A stretch of DNA of 64,000 bases from Vandiemenella viatica. Lineage: Eukaryota; Arthropoda; Insecta; Orthoptera; Morabidae. Location of the stretch: positions 31,831,504 to 31,895,503 of the forward strand of contig JARYHS010013630.1 in assembly GCA_031002005.1 (NCBI GenBank). The letters run 5' to 3'. The notes under the pieces were generated by a model. It was not told the DNA's origin, ran no database searches, and saw only the letters and a list, made by a program, of their open reading frames with translations. Positions 54,189 to 64,000 of the stretch are shown one piece after another. Position numbers and translations under genes: made by a program. How positions within the stretch are numbered: position 1 is the first letter of the stretch; the number at the start of each line of letters is the position of its first letter.

Positions 54189-55050
54189 CGGTAACTACTA
54201 GAATTTTTGAATTTGTCACTTTCAGTATTCCCTGTCTTGGTGGTCCTCGTAAACCTAAAAACTGCATTCAAGATGACCAGTACGTGGTGGGTTGGGCTCG
54301 TGCCCAGTCCCACTGAACCTCCCCGGCCCAGTGCGCGGTGCCTCAGTGGGTTGTAGCTTCAAGTCTTCTCTCTGTCTCAGACTTGACTTCTGTGTTTCAC
54401 TAACTCACTGCCTGTATGACAGATGCGACAGACTGTGAGAGGGAAATACGGAACTCTAGAAGACTAGAAGGACAAGGCTATTATAATTTTGTTAAGTGTG
54501 AGTATGAGGAATGTAGGGTAATATTAAATATTTGATTCAACTCTTACTTTGTTCTAATTTTCATTGTTAATAGGCTTCCTATATAGTTTGTACCAATTTC
54601 TTGTTTAATTGGTATGTTTCGAGTACCTAGTACTTTTGTTTCATTTGTATCAGAAGAGTTACATTGAGTGTTGCTTTCTGAGTCAAGAAGGTACAAAAAG
54701 CTTACAGGAGTAAAGATGCTTTAAAAATTGATGCACATAGATAGGCCCCTATTGTTTATTAATGTGACACTCTGATATACTCTTCCTCAAGGATTTATGG
54801 GAAATCTCCAAAAAATATTTGTTTCACTGTCTGAAAGTAAACTTCAGAATGTTAAATTTTGGAATGTAATTTTGAATTTCGCTTACTGCTATCTCCAGGA
54901 CCGTAAAGAGCTTTGTGCTATACATCTGCCAGGAAGCCATTGTGGCAGCCGGATTACACTGTTTGACAAACTACCTTCAACAAGAAGTAGAAATCGATGT
55001 TTCAGATGCCATGTAATGAACTGATCTATTAAATTTCACTAATGTGAAGT
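54189..55050. other. No gene or repeat recognised
   Basis: A locally GC-richer segment at 54280-54360 shows no coding frame with recognisable motif. A 75-codon + frame at 54797-55024 is unlike any known family. Confidence 0.45.
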
Positions 55051-55054
55051 AATG

Positions 55055-55640
55055 CTCGCTCCTTTGGCTGTGACACAGTGACGGTGTTCGACACTGGCGA
55101 CGAGTTAGCTGGTTCAAGTCCTGGTGATTGAGGAAAGTTTCATCATCAGTGTAATCACCAGATTATGCACTGAAGTCCTGCGCTATATCCCCAACCTCTC
55201 CACAGTGTGTATAGAGTAAGGGCATACGATACTCTGTGGTGTAGCTAGGTCAACAAGGGCCCCGGTGCAAAATAAAATTATTTTGGGCCCATTGCTGGTA
55301 GGGCACCCTGAGCAGAGCTTGAGGGCCCCTGAGCAGTGCTTGGGGCCCCCTCAGCTGCTCTCGGGGACCCCATGGACGTGAGGGGCCTGGTGCACTGCAC
55401 CACCTAGCTCTATGGAAGCTACGCCCCTGACAATGCTGTTGATGGTGATTCGTCCGTCGTATGGGGACGTCAACCTTTCGGACCTTTCGGAATAGTAGGC
55501 CTGAATGGGCCAGCGCCTGGTTTCATAGCATCCATACTTTACCACAGAACACATACATCACCATATCCATACACACTTACAGTAACCCTGCCACATAGAA
55601 GAAGGCAACGAAAAACGACTCCAGGTCATCTCCGCCGGAC
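55055..55640 (+). repeat. SINE family S3, split by a hAT MITE
   Basis: The head has a degraded A box (GGCTGTGACACAGTGACGG) and a good B box (GGTTCAAGTCC at about 55112). The body runs through CCAACCTCTCCACAGTGTG to 55233 and resumes at 55430 with TGTTGATGGTGATTCGTCCG and GGGGACGTCAACC. The same body is present on the - strand at 36.0-36.2 kb. Confidence 0.8.
55234..55429. mobile_element. hAT MITE family M1, second copy (inverted)
   Basis: Reads as the complement of the 15.0-kb element: CTGTGGTGTAGCTAGGTCAAC at the left and GAAGCTACGCCCCTG at the right, with the same GGGCCCCGGTGCAAAATAA block. Flanking octamers ACGATACT (55226-55233) and ACAATGCT (55430-55437) match at six of eight positions, a decayed target duplication. 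It is 112 bases shorter than copy 1 because of internal loss of GGGGCCC units. Confidence 0.88.
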
Positions 55641-58600
55641 GTTACCATGGAAGGATAAACACTCACTCGGACACGGGTATGGCACACGTAGCAGAAATGT
55701 AAAGTGAAAATAAGAAATCATGAACGGATAAAAGTAGAAATGAAGTGAGAGAGAGTGCAAGTTAAAGGATCGTCACTGTTGTGTATTTTGAATGGAAAGA
55801 AAATGGGCATAGGGGATCTCCGTCGTTCTCAGCTGGGTATTCATTTGACGGTTTTCTGTGGAAGTGTTGAGGGATAGCGTGGAGCATGATAGATAAGGCG
55901 AAAGGTTATCGGATGCACCCGCAACATGGCTAAGGAGCGTAGAACAAGCGGACAGCCCGTGGCAACGTTTTCTAATCACTTTTGAGTTAAGTATATATTC
56001 GTTCAGACTGTACTATGCTTGGATACACTCCGATTTATCTTCAGTCACTTTCAGTTTAGTTCTAAGCGTGCACTAATGTCTCTTTCGCTGTATTCTCGCC
56101 ATAGATGTCCTGAACTTCAGGCTTTCTCTGTCAAACTATTCCATGTAACTAGGCTAACTGTTCACTTCTGGACGCGTCTTGGGAGCAACTATTTACTTGT
56201 GCTGTCATGATCTAGTAATACACTAGTAACTGAAGGTATATTTATAGTGTCAATGACATGTATAATAAGTTTAAAGTATGTCTTAACAACGTATGAAAAC
56301 GTATTAAAAGTAAGTGACGTACATAAATTAAATATATATGAGTAAAGAATGAATATTTTTCTAGTTTTATCTAACTTAAGTCATTAAATTTTTAAGCAAA
56401 ATGGAATCTACATAATAACCATAGAATCCAATGTACCTTGTTCTAAATCATTATCTAATTTATTGTATGTAAATAATATATGGAACCAAATAAAATGAAT
56501 GAATATTACAATACAAAGAATTGTCGACTGAATTTAGCGTAGCGAGTTATATTGGTTTTGTCATTTTGGCTGAGTGCCATCGCAACCCTTATCAAAAGAG
56601 CGCATTGTTGATTCTCATTCGCTACTTTTACATCAGTTAATGTGAAGTATATTGTGTTTTTTGATACCTTTCCACCTGTCTGTTCCCCGCAGAGTATGTC
56701 CTTAACTCTCTGGCGTCGGGTGTGCGAGTGTTGCATTTTATTTTGCGTCGTGCTTACTATGAAGCGTAGTCATTATACAGGCAAACGCGAAATAATTAAT
56801 TCGGAATGATATAAAATAATTGCAGCTGGTTGGACGAATGACTCTTTTTCTTTCTTCATTCCTTTCGTCTTCAATCGCTATATTGCTACGCTCCCTTGGG
56901 GAGAGGCTCGGTTCCTTGTTTACCATTCTGCTCGGTACATCAACCATAGTATGCATGAGGTAAGTTTCCTGTGCATGCGTTACTTTTAAGGTGTACTGGA
57001 GAGACCGATGATTTGTTTAATCCCCGCTGGCCGAGACCTCGTGTTCATCTAATTCCGGCGTGGCCAGACGCCAGATGTGGAGAGTGACGTGATACACACG
57101 GCGCACTGCTAAAAAACACACGCGTTGCCGGCGGGCGTCGCAGGGCGCTGCCGTCAGTTGCGCTCGGCGCTGCCAGACCTGCAGTACTTCAGACGGTACG
57201 TACAACCGAGTGGAGATACAGTGATCCCATCCCATCACACCTAACACGCGTATTTACAGTTTGAAGTGTAACAGCGGATTATTTAAATAAAATTATAATA
57301 GATCGGACATAAAAAATCCGATGATGTTGTGCCAATGTAAGTGGATCGAACAGTACCAAGGAAGTTACAACACCAATACAACTTCTAAATAGTAAATCTT
57401 CAATGATTTTTTTTTTTTAAATATCGATGTTTGGCTGTTTGCACATGGTCTGCACATAGCTGATTATTTAAAAGGATAATTTTTATTATATGAATGGGAA
57501 CAAGACAAGGAGTCGACGAATACAAAGAACAATCAGTTTATTACGAAAAAGTATGTAAATGGATGTATGATTCATTATACCTGTGGAAAGTTTCAAATGT
57601 GGTTGGGTTGTAGTGTTATCTGAGAAATGTGCCATTGTAGTAGAGGAACATAGAACTTTGTTGTAGAATTTTCTCCAATAATATATTGCCGTGAGCACGA
57701 ATGTGGCACATGGTGCAATGGGTTCGTAAAAAATTCTATAGAATGTTATAAAATAAAACTTGGATGCTTGTGGAAATAGAATTCAACCATGCATCTTACA
57801 AAAGAAAATAAGTCTGCGTTCATTGAATCCATGGGCAAGAAAATCAGGGATTAAAATTTGCTCGTCTTTCTACATCATACGGTAGTGAATCTGTGAAGAT
57901 TAAATCTCATACATTAACACATTTTGTTTGGAAAAATTTACCGAACAAAAAAACATTGTGTAATAAATATAGCAATATTTTGTAGGAGCATGCCCCCCAA
58001 TGCATTTAAATTCTTATTACAGTACATGTAACGAATACTTTAAACCGTATTACATTTAATGTTTTTATTCTCCGAATATTATAAATTGTAAACAGAAATA
58101 TTCGGAGGAACGATTTTGATGATTCGTTTTAACAGCGTGTAGTGACAAATTGAAGTTGTTCTGCTGATGAGATGTTCCGCTCGCTTAAAGGGAACATGCC
58201 GGGGCCTGGCCTGCGTGGGCAGATACAAGTGGTCCATTCAATCTGCATTCGAAATGCCTAAAGGACACACGAATGATTGAACTGCTGCTTTAAAGTTGTG
58301 TTAATGTTTTAAGAAGGAGGAACAAATCTGTTTTCACTCCTTGAAAGTCATTTACGCAGAAATCGTAATACATTATGGAAATATCTGGAGGTACTTTATG
58401 GATATCGAAATTTATTAAAAAACATAACGCAGAGTTGGAGGCACTATATAATCGTCTATTGTTCTTCACTGCGGGAGTGAAACACATTTGTCCAGAAAGC
58501 GAATTCTGATGTACAGTACATTTGGTAGCGCTATGATAAAGAAAGTTTGATTATTCCCGCATGCATTAGAGTAACAATTAAAAACAAACGTTGTGATTTC

Positions 58601-60027
58601 TGTTCCTGACCAGTAGTTTTAATTTCTCCTTTTTATTCCGATTCGCAATTTTGCGGTCGCCCGGCGCGAGAAGTCTAATAATGTGTCTACGATTGGGTAC
58701 AAGTCAGAAGTGATCTATCAAATACCCGAAAAACCATGGTGACATTAAAGGTTTCGTTAAAAAAAATCGAATGATGGAGAGAATGTTAATTGTTAACAGA
58801 GCTTAAATCGGCGATGAGGCGTGGATTGAGAATAGTGCGTGCACAGTAAGAGATGACTGAGCACCTGTATAAGACACAGGGGTGGGAATTCAAGTTTCGA
58901 GGTGAGAATTCTCTTAGCGAAGAAATAAGAGTCGAGGAAAATCTACCAATACGCTCCCTCGCAATTAATTAATGATTAAATTAATTAATCAATAATGCAA
59001 TTCCCGGGGGACAGACTAAACCTCTTTTAAATAGGATTGCACAGAATTTAAGTCAATTTTGTAACAATTTTCACAAAGGTAAGTTCACAATTACATTGTA
59101 GTTGTTAATTTATATTATGAGGAATGATAATGTAACTACTCCAATGAACACAGTGATAGGCCGAGTGGTGAGGGGTTTACAGATTTCTACTAAAGCCTTA
59201 AAACTTGCGAGGAATTTCTTGTTTTCTTCGGTTGTTTCTGACACTTATTTGACTTGCATTGTATTCATCTCCTCTTGAGTGGGCTAAAATGATTCTTGTG
59301 ACCTCGGTGTGTTTATACCACGCTCCTAGAGCTCGCATATTGTACCTTCTTCACGTGTACAGCACTGCCTACCTTCTTACGCGAGTAAAATGGAAAATTT
59401 TACGTAACATATTAGTTCCATTACGACACCCATCAAAATTATACTGTAGCAGTACACCGGGAAAGATTCAGTTTCCACATTTACTACGTTCAGTTACAAC
59501 AAGAAGCTTCCGATAAGAAAATGTGACTCTAGATTCTCGGTCATATCAAGATAAATGCTCGGTATTAATGATGCGGTTATCTACAGGTTTGTCTAGCAGT
59601 GCTGAACATGAATAGGGCAAACTAATCATTGGTACTGAATAAACAGGAACCATCCAGTTCGACAGAGTGCACTATACAAGACGAGGAGGTGCAAAGGGCA
59701 CATTGTGAAACCTCGGGCCAGACGTACCGCTCGTCCTGACTAGCGCTTTCAGGATGTTTAACGCAATCATCAAGGCGAAAGCTGAGACGGTCTCCAATTC
59801 AGCTTCAACAACTACACAGTTCTCGGACAAAATACTGTTAAGAGCACACAATATAGTAACACCGTTCACAACAGATGAAGTCACAAACATGCAGTCTCTT
59901 GCCACAAGCCGGATGATAAACCAAGAACTATTATACAGTAAAGTAGGACCTTGGGAAAAGCTAGGATGAATAAGATTGAAGGAAACAAAAATAAGAAAAG
60001 GTGTATATACTACCTTGAAATCTTGAC
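55641..60027. other. Longest stretch without a recognised element
   Basis: No transposon protein, SINE box or tandem repeat was recognised in 4.4 kb. A CpG-rich patch lies at 57015-57205 and strong splice-donor words occur at 56959 (GAG|GTAAGT) and 57198 (ACG|GTACGT). It could be the 5' region and intron of the gene whose ankyrin exon lies at 61.1 kb, but no coding exon can be named. An ORF at 59672-60040 (- strand) is unsupported. Confidence 0.45.
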
Positions 60028-60672
60028 AATGGCATGACACATTGGACAGGTGGTAGGAAAAGGTTTCAAAATTCTGCGCTTGTTGGAGAGAGTGATGAGG
60101 GGATGTACGAGAGAAGTCAAGGAATTGGGTTACAAAACTTTAGTCAGACCATTTCTCGAATATGGCAGTTTAGTATGGGACCCTCATTTTGCGTATCAAA
60201 TACAGGAATTGGAGAGGGTGCAAAAAAGAGCTGCTAGATTTGTTTCTGGAAACTATCGCAGAATGAAATCAGTGACGGATATGATAAAGGAACGGGAATG
60301 GGATTCATTGCAAGACAGGAGGAGGATGAGGAGGGTCACGGGAGTGTACAGGGCGTATTATGGCGATGAGGCATGGAAAGATATTGGAGTAGGTATGAAA
60401 AGTAGTGCATGGAAGGGAAAAGATGACCATGACCACAAGCTGACACTCGATTTCAGGCACAAGGGTGTGGGAAGATTCTCTTTTTTAGGTAATGGTGTCA
60501 GGGATTGGAATGAGTTACCAAAAGAAATGATGAATAACTTACCGAAAACGTTGAAAGAATTTAGAGATAAAATTTGTAGAGGGCAAATGTAGGTGGGTGC
60601 AGGATAGGGGGTAGATGGGGGTGTAGGGTAATTGGCAGCGCAGCGTGTGCTCCATTGCAATTAAATTAAACT
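60028..60672 (+). mobile_element. LINE family C 3' copy with open C-terminal frame
   Basis: 5'-truncated at the position equivalent to the GHIRQVVGKGF codons. The open frame at 60050-60592 is followed by the family 3' UTR and GCAATTAAATTAAA tail (60656-60672). It is the cleanest copy of the family C C-terminus. Confidence 0.9.
60050..60592 (+). pseudogene. LINE C C-terminal region (180 codons, uninterrupted)
   Basis: Begins in the RT thumb (VGKGFKILRLLERV) and includes EYGSLVWDPHFAYQIQELER, REWDSLQDRRRMRRVTGVYRAY, HKGVGRFSFLGNGVRDWNELP and the natural stop after KICRGQM. It lacks the catalytic palm, so it cannot act alone. The first ORF codon is internal to the element, not a real start. Confidence 0.88.
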
Positions 60673-61130
60673 AAATCGCACTACAGAGAAAGGCAATGTT
60701 GCTGAGAAGCAGCATAAAATTAGCAAATATAGAAATGCTTATTTTATGTACTTTTGGTATTGGTCAGTTGACGGTTCAACCTCGTTCTCTAGTAAAGCAA
60801 GTTGTATCCCTTCGCTGTCGTCTGTATTAAGATCAATATAATAATAAATTATTCATCTATCTGTATAAACCATAAACAGAAGACTAAAAAAGATTAAGGA
60901 TCCAAACGAAAAGATAATTTAGCCATAGGGCTAGGACAGTCAAATCCTGTTTATTCTGAAAGAATTTGCTAACACTGATACTAATAAATGCTGCATTGTC
61001 CTTGGCAATTTGTTATTTATTTGTGGCGTGTTGCTCTTTCTTCTTTTTCGAATGCAGTATTCCTCTTCTTTTTGTCCTGAACTAATCTCATGTGTACACT
61101 AAGTGTTCCCTGTGAATACTCGGCTAGCAG
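60673..61130. other. Probable intron upstream of the ankyrin exon
   Basis: AT-rich. A pyrimidine-rich tract (61035-61075) precedes two possible acceptors: GAATGCAG near 61053-61060 and GCTAGCAG at 61123-61130. Confidence 0.45.
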
Positions 61131-61289
61131 GACGGACGCCATGTGGGAGAGGAAGGTGGCGTCGGCGATGCAGGCCTGCCTCAAGTTCAACGACGTGTGG
61201 ACACTGCGCCGCCTGCTGCAGGCGGGAGCGGACCCCGACGCAGAGCTGCCCTTCCCGCTGCTCGACACCCCGCTGCAGTACGCCTGCAG
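61131..61289 (+). CDS. Ankyrin-repeat protein exon (partial gene)
   Basis: A GC-rich island in AT-rich DNA. An ATG at 61141 follows the acceptor GCTAGCAG at 61123-61130. The frame MWERKVASAMQAC..NDVWTLRRLLQAGADPDAE..LLDTPLQYACR ends at CAG|GTGAAG (donor G at 61290), leaving a phase-2 intron. The TLRRLLQAGADPDA and TPLQYAC words are those of consecutive ankyrin repeats, which mediate protein binding. Codons strongly prefer C or G at the third position, as in conserved host genes. The rest of the gene is not in the window on the right, so which ankyrin protein it is cannot be said. The ATG could be an internal Met if the upstream acceptor is used. Confidence 0.75.
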
Positions 61290-61412
61290 GTGAAGACAAC
61301 ATGGAAAACATGTTTCAGACATTATTTTTGTACCCCATCATGCAATATAAATACTTATCAAACACAAGTGAATTTCTTATTTGAATTGTAAATATTTAAA
61401 AAAAATTTAAAC

Positions 61413-61660
61413 CGAGCATGATGGTTGAGTGGTAATGCTCTGGCCTCGCATTCGGGAGGACGCGGGTTCGAATCCCCGTCCAGTCATACAGATTTCAATT
61501 TTACATTGTTTTCCGAAATCACTCTAGGCGAATGATGGCATGGCTCCTTCAAAATCCATGGCCGAATTCCTTAGCACCCGTAGTTCTTTTCCGCCCATAA
61601 CCACCATGAAGTCCACTAGGTGTAAGACCAAAATAAATAAATAAATAAATAATTAAATAA
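61413..61660 (+). repeat. SINE S1 copy in the intron after the ankyrin exon
   Basis: tRNA-like head with A box (GATGGTTGAGTGGTAATGC) and perfect B box (GGTTCGAATCC near 61467), then the S1 body (CCGAAATCACTCTAGGCGAATG, CCATGGCCGAATTCCTTAGC) and an AATAA-rich tail from 61631. Same family as 23262-23524, but with a different tail. Confidence 0.92.
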
Positions 61661-61739
61661 AAAAATAATAAAAATAATTGAGATATAATAATCGATGTAT
61701 AAGTGATAACATCCAAAATGATTTTTTGTTGTTGTCACA

Positions 61740-62185
61740 AGCCATTATCTCCCTTCATACCTAACCGAAAACGATAAATGAGGTATTATTTTGAAGATTA
61801 AGGTCTCCGCATTTTTCACGTCATATTTTAAGAAAAGAATTTTTCGGAATTCGATCTTTAAAGGGGAAAAATAATATTATTTCTAAAACTCTTTTTTTGC
61901 CATGAGCCATTATTTAACCAAAATCAATAAATGAAGTATCATTACATACTAAGTTCTTCACTTTGGTCACATCATATTTTAAGAAAGTAATTTTTCGGAG
62001 CAGGGCCCTTAAAGAGGAAAATTATCAGTATTACTACAACGTTTTTCTTTGTATTGTTTTTGTCACGAAACTTTTATTTTCGTTGATACATAACCGAAAT
62101 CGAGAAATGAGGTATCATTTTAAAGGTTGAGGCCCTCATTTTGATCAGATCATATTGTAAGAAAGGAAACGTATTTTGACTCTAC
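61740..62185 (+). repeat. Three diverged tandem repeats of about 150-176 bp
   Basis: Each unit has CATNACC..AAAT..ATAAATGA.GTAT.ATT, then a TCATATTTTAAGAAA-like block and a TTTTTCGGA stretch. The AATG of the core occurs at 61777, 61930 and 62106, giving periods of 153 and 176. Non-coding. No sequence kinship with the 3.5-kb repeats is obvious. Confidence 0.75.
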
Positions 62186-62311
62186 CGAACAAACCTCTAA
62201 GTGCAACTGACAAATTCTAAGCCTGAGGCGCGCGTTACAAGTCACGTGATATTTGAAACGAATCGGAGATGTATTTCATACTTTGTCAGTTTCCCATTTG
62301 ACATTCTATAG

Positions 62312-63050
62312 CATTGGTCGTCAAACTGCGGCCCGAATGTAGTTTTCGTGCGGCCCGCGGCCCTACTCGGCTTCGCACGGGCAGCATTAGTTATCTACTT
62401 GTCTGGCGTAGCCGTGTTTTGTTTGCGGAAACTGCGTAGAATTGTGATTAAAGTCGGGGCCACTTGCGGCGTTCCGTAGCGCTCAGAGGCGTGAGCGCAC
62501 TGCTAGCCAACAATGTAAGCCGTGCATCAAACGCGCCGCGCCCCTACGGCCGCTCGTTTGTCGGCGGGTTTGTCCCGCAGCCGCCTCAGTGTTAGCTTTG
62601 TCGTGTCAATCGTGCAGTAAGTTTCGGTGCTCCTGAGCGTTCGTCGCGTCTTGAGTGTATTTGTGCTCATATTTTGTGCTATCATTAGTAGTGGAATAAA
62701 TAATGTCTGGTGTACCCTCAAAAACAGTGACTAAGAGGAAAATAAGTGAAGAGAAAAGAAGTTTCCAAGAAATATGGGAAATTGGGAAGAAGAGTTTTGT
62801 TTTATAAGTGGGCACAACGAAGGTACTGCTACTTGCTTAATATGCCGGGATACCATCGTGGGACTGAAGAGATACAATTTATTTCGCCACTACACAAGTA
62901 AGCACAGTTCATTTACAGTAGCTTTTCCTTTGAATTCAAATGAAAGAAAGGAAAAAATTGCTCATCTAAAATCTACCATTCGTCGTCAACAAAACGTTAT
63001 GTTAGCAGCAGTTGGGCAAAGTGAGGCTGTCACAAAAGCATCATACCAAG
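62312..63050 (+). mobile_element. hAT transposon, 5' part (GTF2IRD2-like), interrupted
   Basis: The left end CATTGGTCGTCAAACTGCGGCCCG is a Charlie/hAT-type terminus, followed by a GC-rich 5' UTR (to 62640) and a transposase start at 62703. The flanking octamer is TTCTATAG (62304-62311); its partner is not seen because the right end is missing or outside the window. Another hAT begins at 63051. Confidence 0.75.
62703..63050 (+). pseudogene. GTF2IRD2-like hAT transposase N-terminus
   Basis: Starts at ATG 62703 with a basic KTVTKRKISEEKRSF stretch. A frameshift near 62775 moves to the frame opening at 62774. That frame holds a C2H2-like finger (CLICRDTIVGLKRYNLFRHY..KH), then SNERKEKIAHLKSTIRRQQ and EAVTKASYQ. 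This order is that of hAT-derived GTF2I-repeat-domain and SCAND3-type proteins. It is cut at ASYQ by the element at 63051. Confidence 0.8.
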
Positions 63051-63179
63051 CAGTGGCGGCTGGTGGGTTATCGAACTGGTGGTGCACTTTACTAAAATAT
63101 TAAAATTAGAAAATGCAACAAAACAAAAATTGACATAATATATGTTTATTTTTTATACATTAAATCAATACGACGACAT

Positions 63180-63460
63180 TTTTCTGAAGCGAAATGTTCA
63201 ATCACCTTTTTATTAAATCAAATTGTTTGTATGAATTTATTTCCAATACTAAGCACAGAAAGTGCATTTAGCCGATCCTGAGACATGGTATTTCGGAGAA
63301 AAGTTTTGAATCTTTTCAGTGTCGTAAAACATCGCTCGCTCTCTACTGAAGTCATTGGTATAGTGCACAGAATTCGCAATCATTTCATTGACTCTGAAAA
63401 TGATTCAGTCAGGTAATTATTATAGAACAACTTGTTCATCATACTTTTGGATATTGCTTC
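63180..63460 (-). pseudogene. hAT C-terminal dimerisation domain of the nested element
   Basis: On the - strand: MTSVESERCFTTLKRFKTFLRNTMSQDRLNALSVLS-type order near 63360-63270, the conserved hATC block (SERxFS..KRIK..LRN.M...RL..L). A stop near 63205 breaks the tail. The catalytic domain that should precede it is deleted. Confidence 0.82.
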
Positions 63461-63517
63461 TATACACGGAATCTAGCTGATTACGAATGTCGACCGTGCC
63501 TAACACAGACAAACTCA

Positions 63518-63919
63518 TTACATTTTGTAGGTGTACTTGTGAAGAATCATGTTTTTTTTTATTTTTTCACTCAAATGCGTCAAATCCTTGATTCCTGTTT
63601 CTGTCCAAATCGATTCTCCGCCAAAAATAATGCAAGGAAAACAAAAGAATGCATTAAGACGCTCACATCCACACAACCATTTCTTTCTATTATACATTTC
63701 ACTTTTAAAACTTCGTGTAAATGCTTTATTTTTCGATTTGCACTCTTGTTTTAGATTTAAAAAGAGCCGTGGCGGTCCGGCCAATTTTATGTTCACTTTA
63801 TTTTGAAAAGTTCTGTTATTTTCTTTAATATAATCAATGTTTATGCTCATTTTCACTAACACCATACACAGTATAGAATAAAAGTTCTCGAAAAAAATCG
63901 AAACAAAAACTAAAAACAA
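63518..63919 (-). pseudogene. TTF-type zinc finger of the nested hAT transposase
   Basis: A frame with LAGPPRLFLNLKQE, AFTRSFKSEMYNRKKWLCGCERLNAFFCFPCIIFGGESIW and GIKDLTHLSEKIKKH-like order, matching TTF-type fingers (WL.G......FCFPC..F) of ZMYM1-like hAT proteins. The likely start is one of the Mets near 63850. The frame runs out at the deletion junction. Confidence 0.82.
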
Positions 63920-64000
63920 TTATTTACGGTAATATAAATAAACAATTATTAGCGCGTCACACATACAGTGAAACTATACTGATAGTCTAATAACGAGATG

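Larger units (their letters stand above)
63051..64000 (-). mobile_element. Internally deleted hAT (TTF/ZMYM1-like) nested in the previous hAT
   Basis: Its right end on this strand is at 63051 (CAGTGGCGGCTGGTGG). On the - strand it encodes a TTF-type zinc finger near its 5' end and the hAT dimerisation domain near its 3' end, with most of the catalytic centre missing between (junction near 63520). The 5' terminus may lie at or beyond the window edge. The flanking octamer at 63043-63050 is ATACCAAG. Confidence 0.78.

Noticed and set aside
58960..58992. Short AT palindrome (TTAATTAAT...) as a regulatory hairpin
   Set aside because: Simple AT-rich sequence; palindromes of this kind are expected by chance.
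59672..60040. A 122-codon - strand gene
   Set aside because: No motif, no promoter or splice evidence, and a competing + strand frame of similar quality.

Overview
This is a repeat-dominated stretch of a large arthropod, almost certainly insect, nuclear genome. The basis is an AT-rich background, spliced exon fragments, tRNA-derived SINEs, and many insect-type transposable elements (CR1-like, RTE and R1-type LINEs, Ty3/Gypsy, Penelope, hAT, Tc1/mariner, Helitron). Species and order cannot be fixed from sequence alone. There are no bacterial operons, ribosome binding sites or CRISPR arrays. Only two short segments look like ordinary host exons: a THAP-type first exon near 4.7 kb (- strand) and a GC-rich ankyrin-type exon at 61.1 kb (+ strand).

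Layout. 0-5.2 kb: 3' half of a CR1-like LINE (family D, copy 1) abutting a degenerate BED-finger hAT transposon that also holds 150-bp tandem repeats and the THAP exon. 5.5-9.1 kb: decayed Penelope and Ty3/Gypsy sequence on the - strand. 9.55-14.8 kb: an RTE LINE split by a second CR1-like LINE (family B), itself split by a third (family C). 15.0-18.7 kb: a GC-rich hAT MITE, a higher-order tandem repeat and a 1.55-kb palindromic mariner-type element. 18.9-21.4 kb: a Helitron carrying a nested LINE and SINE. 21.4-28.2 kb: decayed Tc1, R1-type LINE, SINEs, family C and probable Penelope fragments. 28.6-32.1 kb: family D copy 2, with an open 1104-codon frame (esterase tail, endonuclease, reverse transcriptase). 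32.9-36.2 kb: family C copies (one inside another) and a CGGBP1-like hAT. 36.5-41.2 kb: family D copy 3 (- strand), interrupted by a second palindromic mariner-type element. 41.7-46.0 kb: Penelope, two MITEs and two family C copies.

46.9-54.2 kb holds a complete R1-type LINE bounded by a 13-bp target-site duplication. It has a gag-like ORF1, an unexplained 257-codon second frame, and endonuclease/RT frames. Its last coding segment is broken by a 1.42-kb palindromic Tc1 element. 54.2-60.0 kb is the least repetitive part, with one SINE that contains a MITE. 60.0-64.0 kb has a family C tail, the ankyrin exon, a SINE, tandem repeats and two nested hAT elements.

The most distinctive signal is a set of 'mirror' (snapback) Tc1/mariner elements. 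Three copies from two unrelated families have terminal inverted repeats stretched to 443 or 506 bp. In each, one end seems to have been replaced by an inverted copy of the other, and all have TA target duplications. One inserted into a LINE whose sibling copies in this window give the empty site, and one inserted into the R1-type LINE so precisely that removal with one TA restores the reading frame. The genes do not form a pathway; the window records successive transposition events whose order can be read from the nesting.
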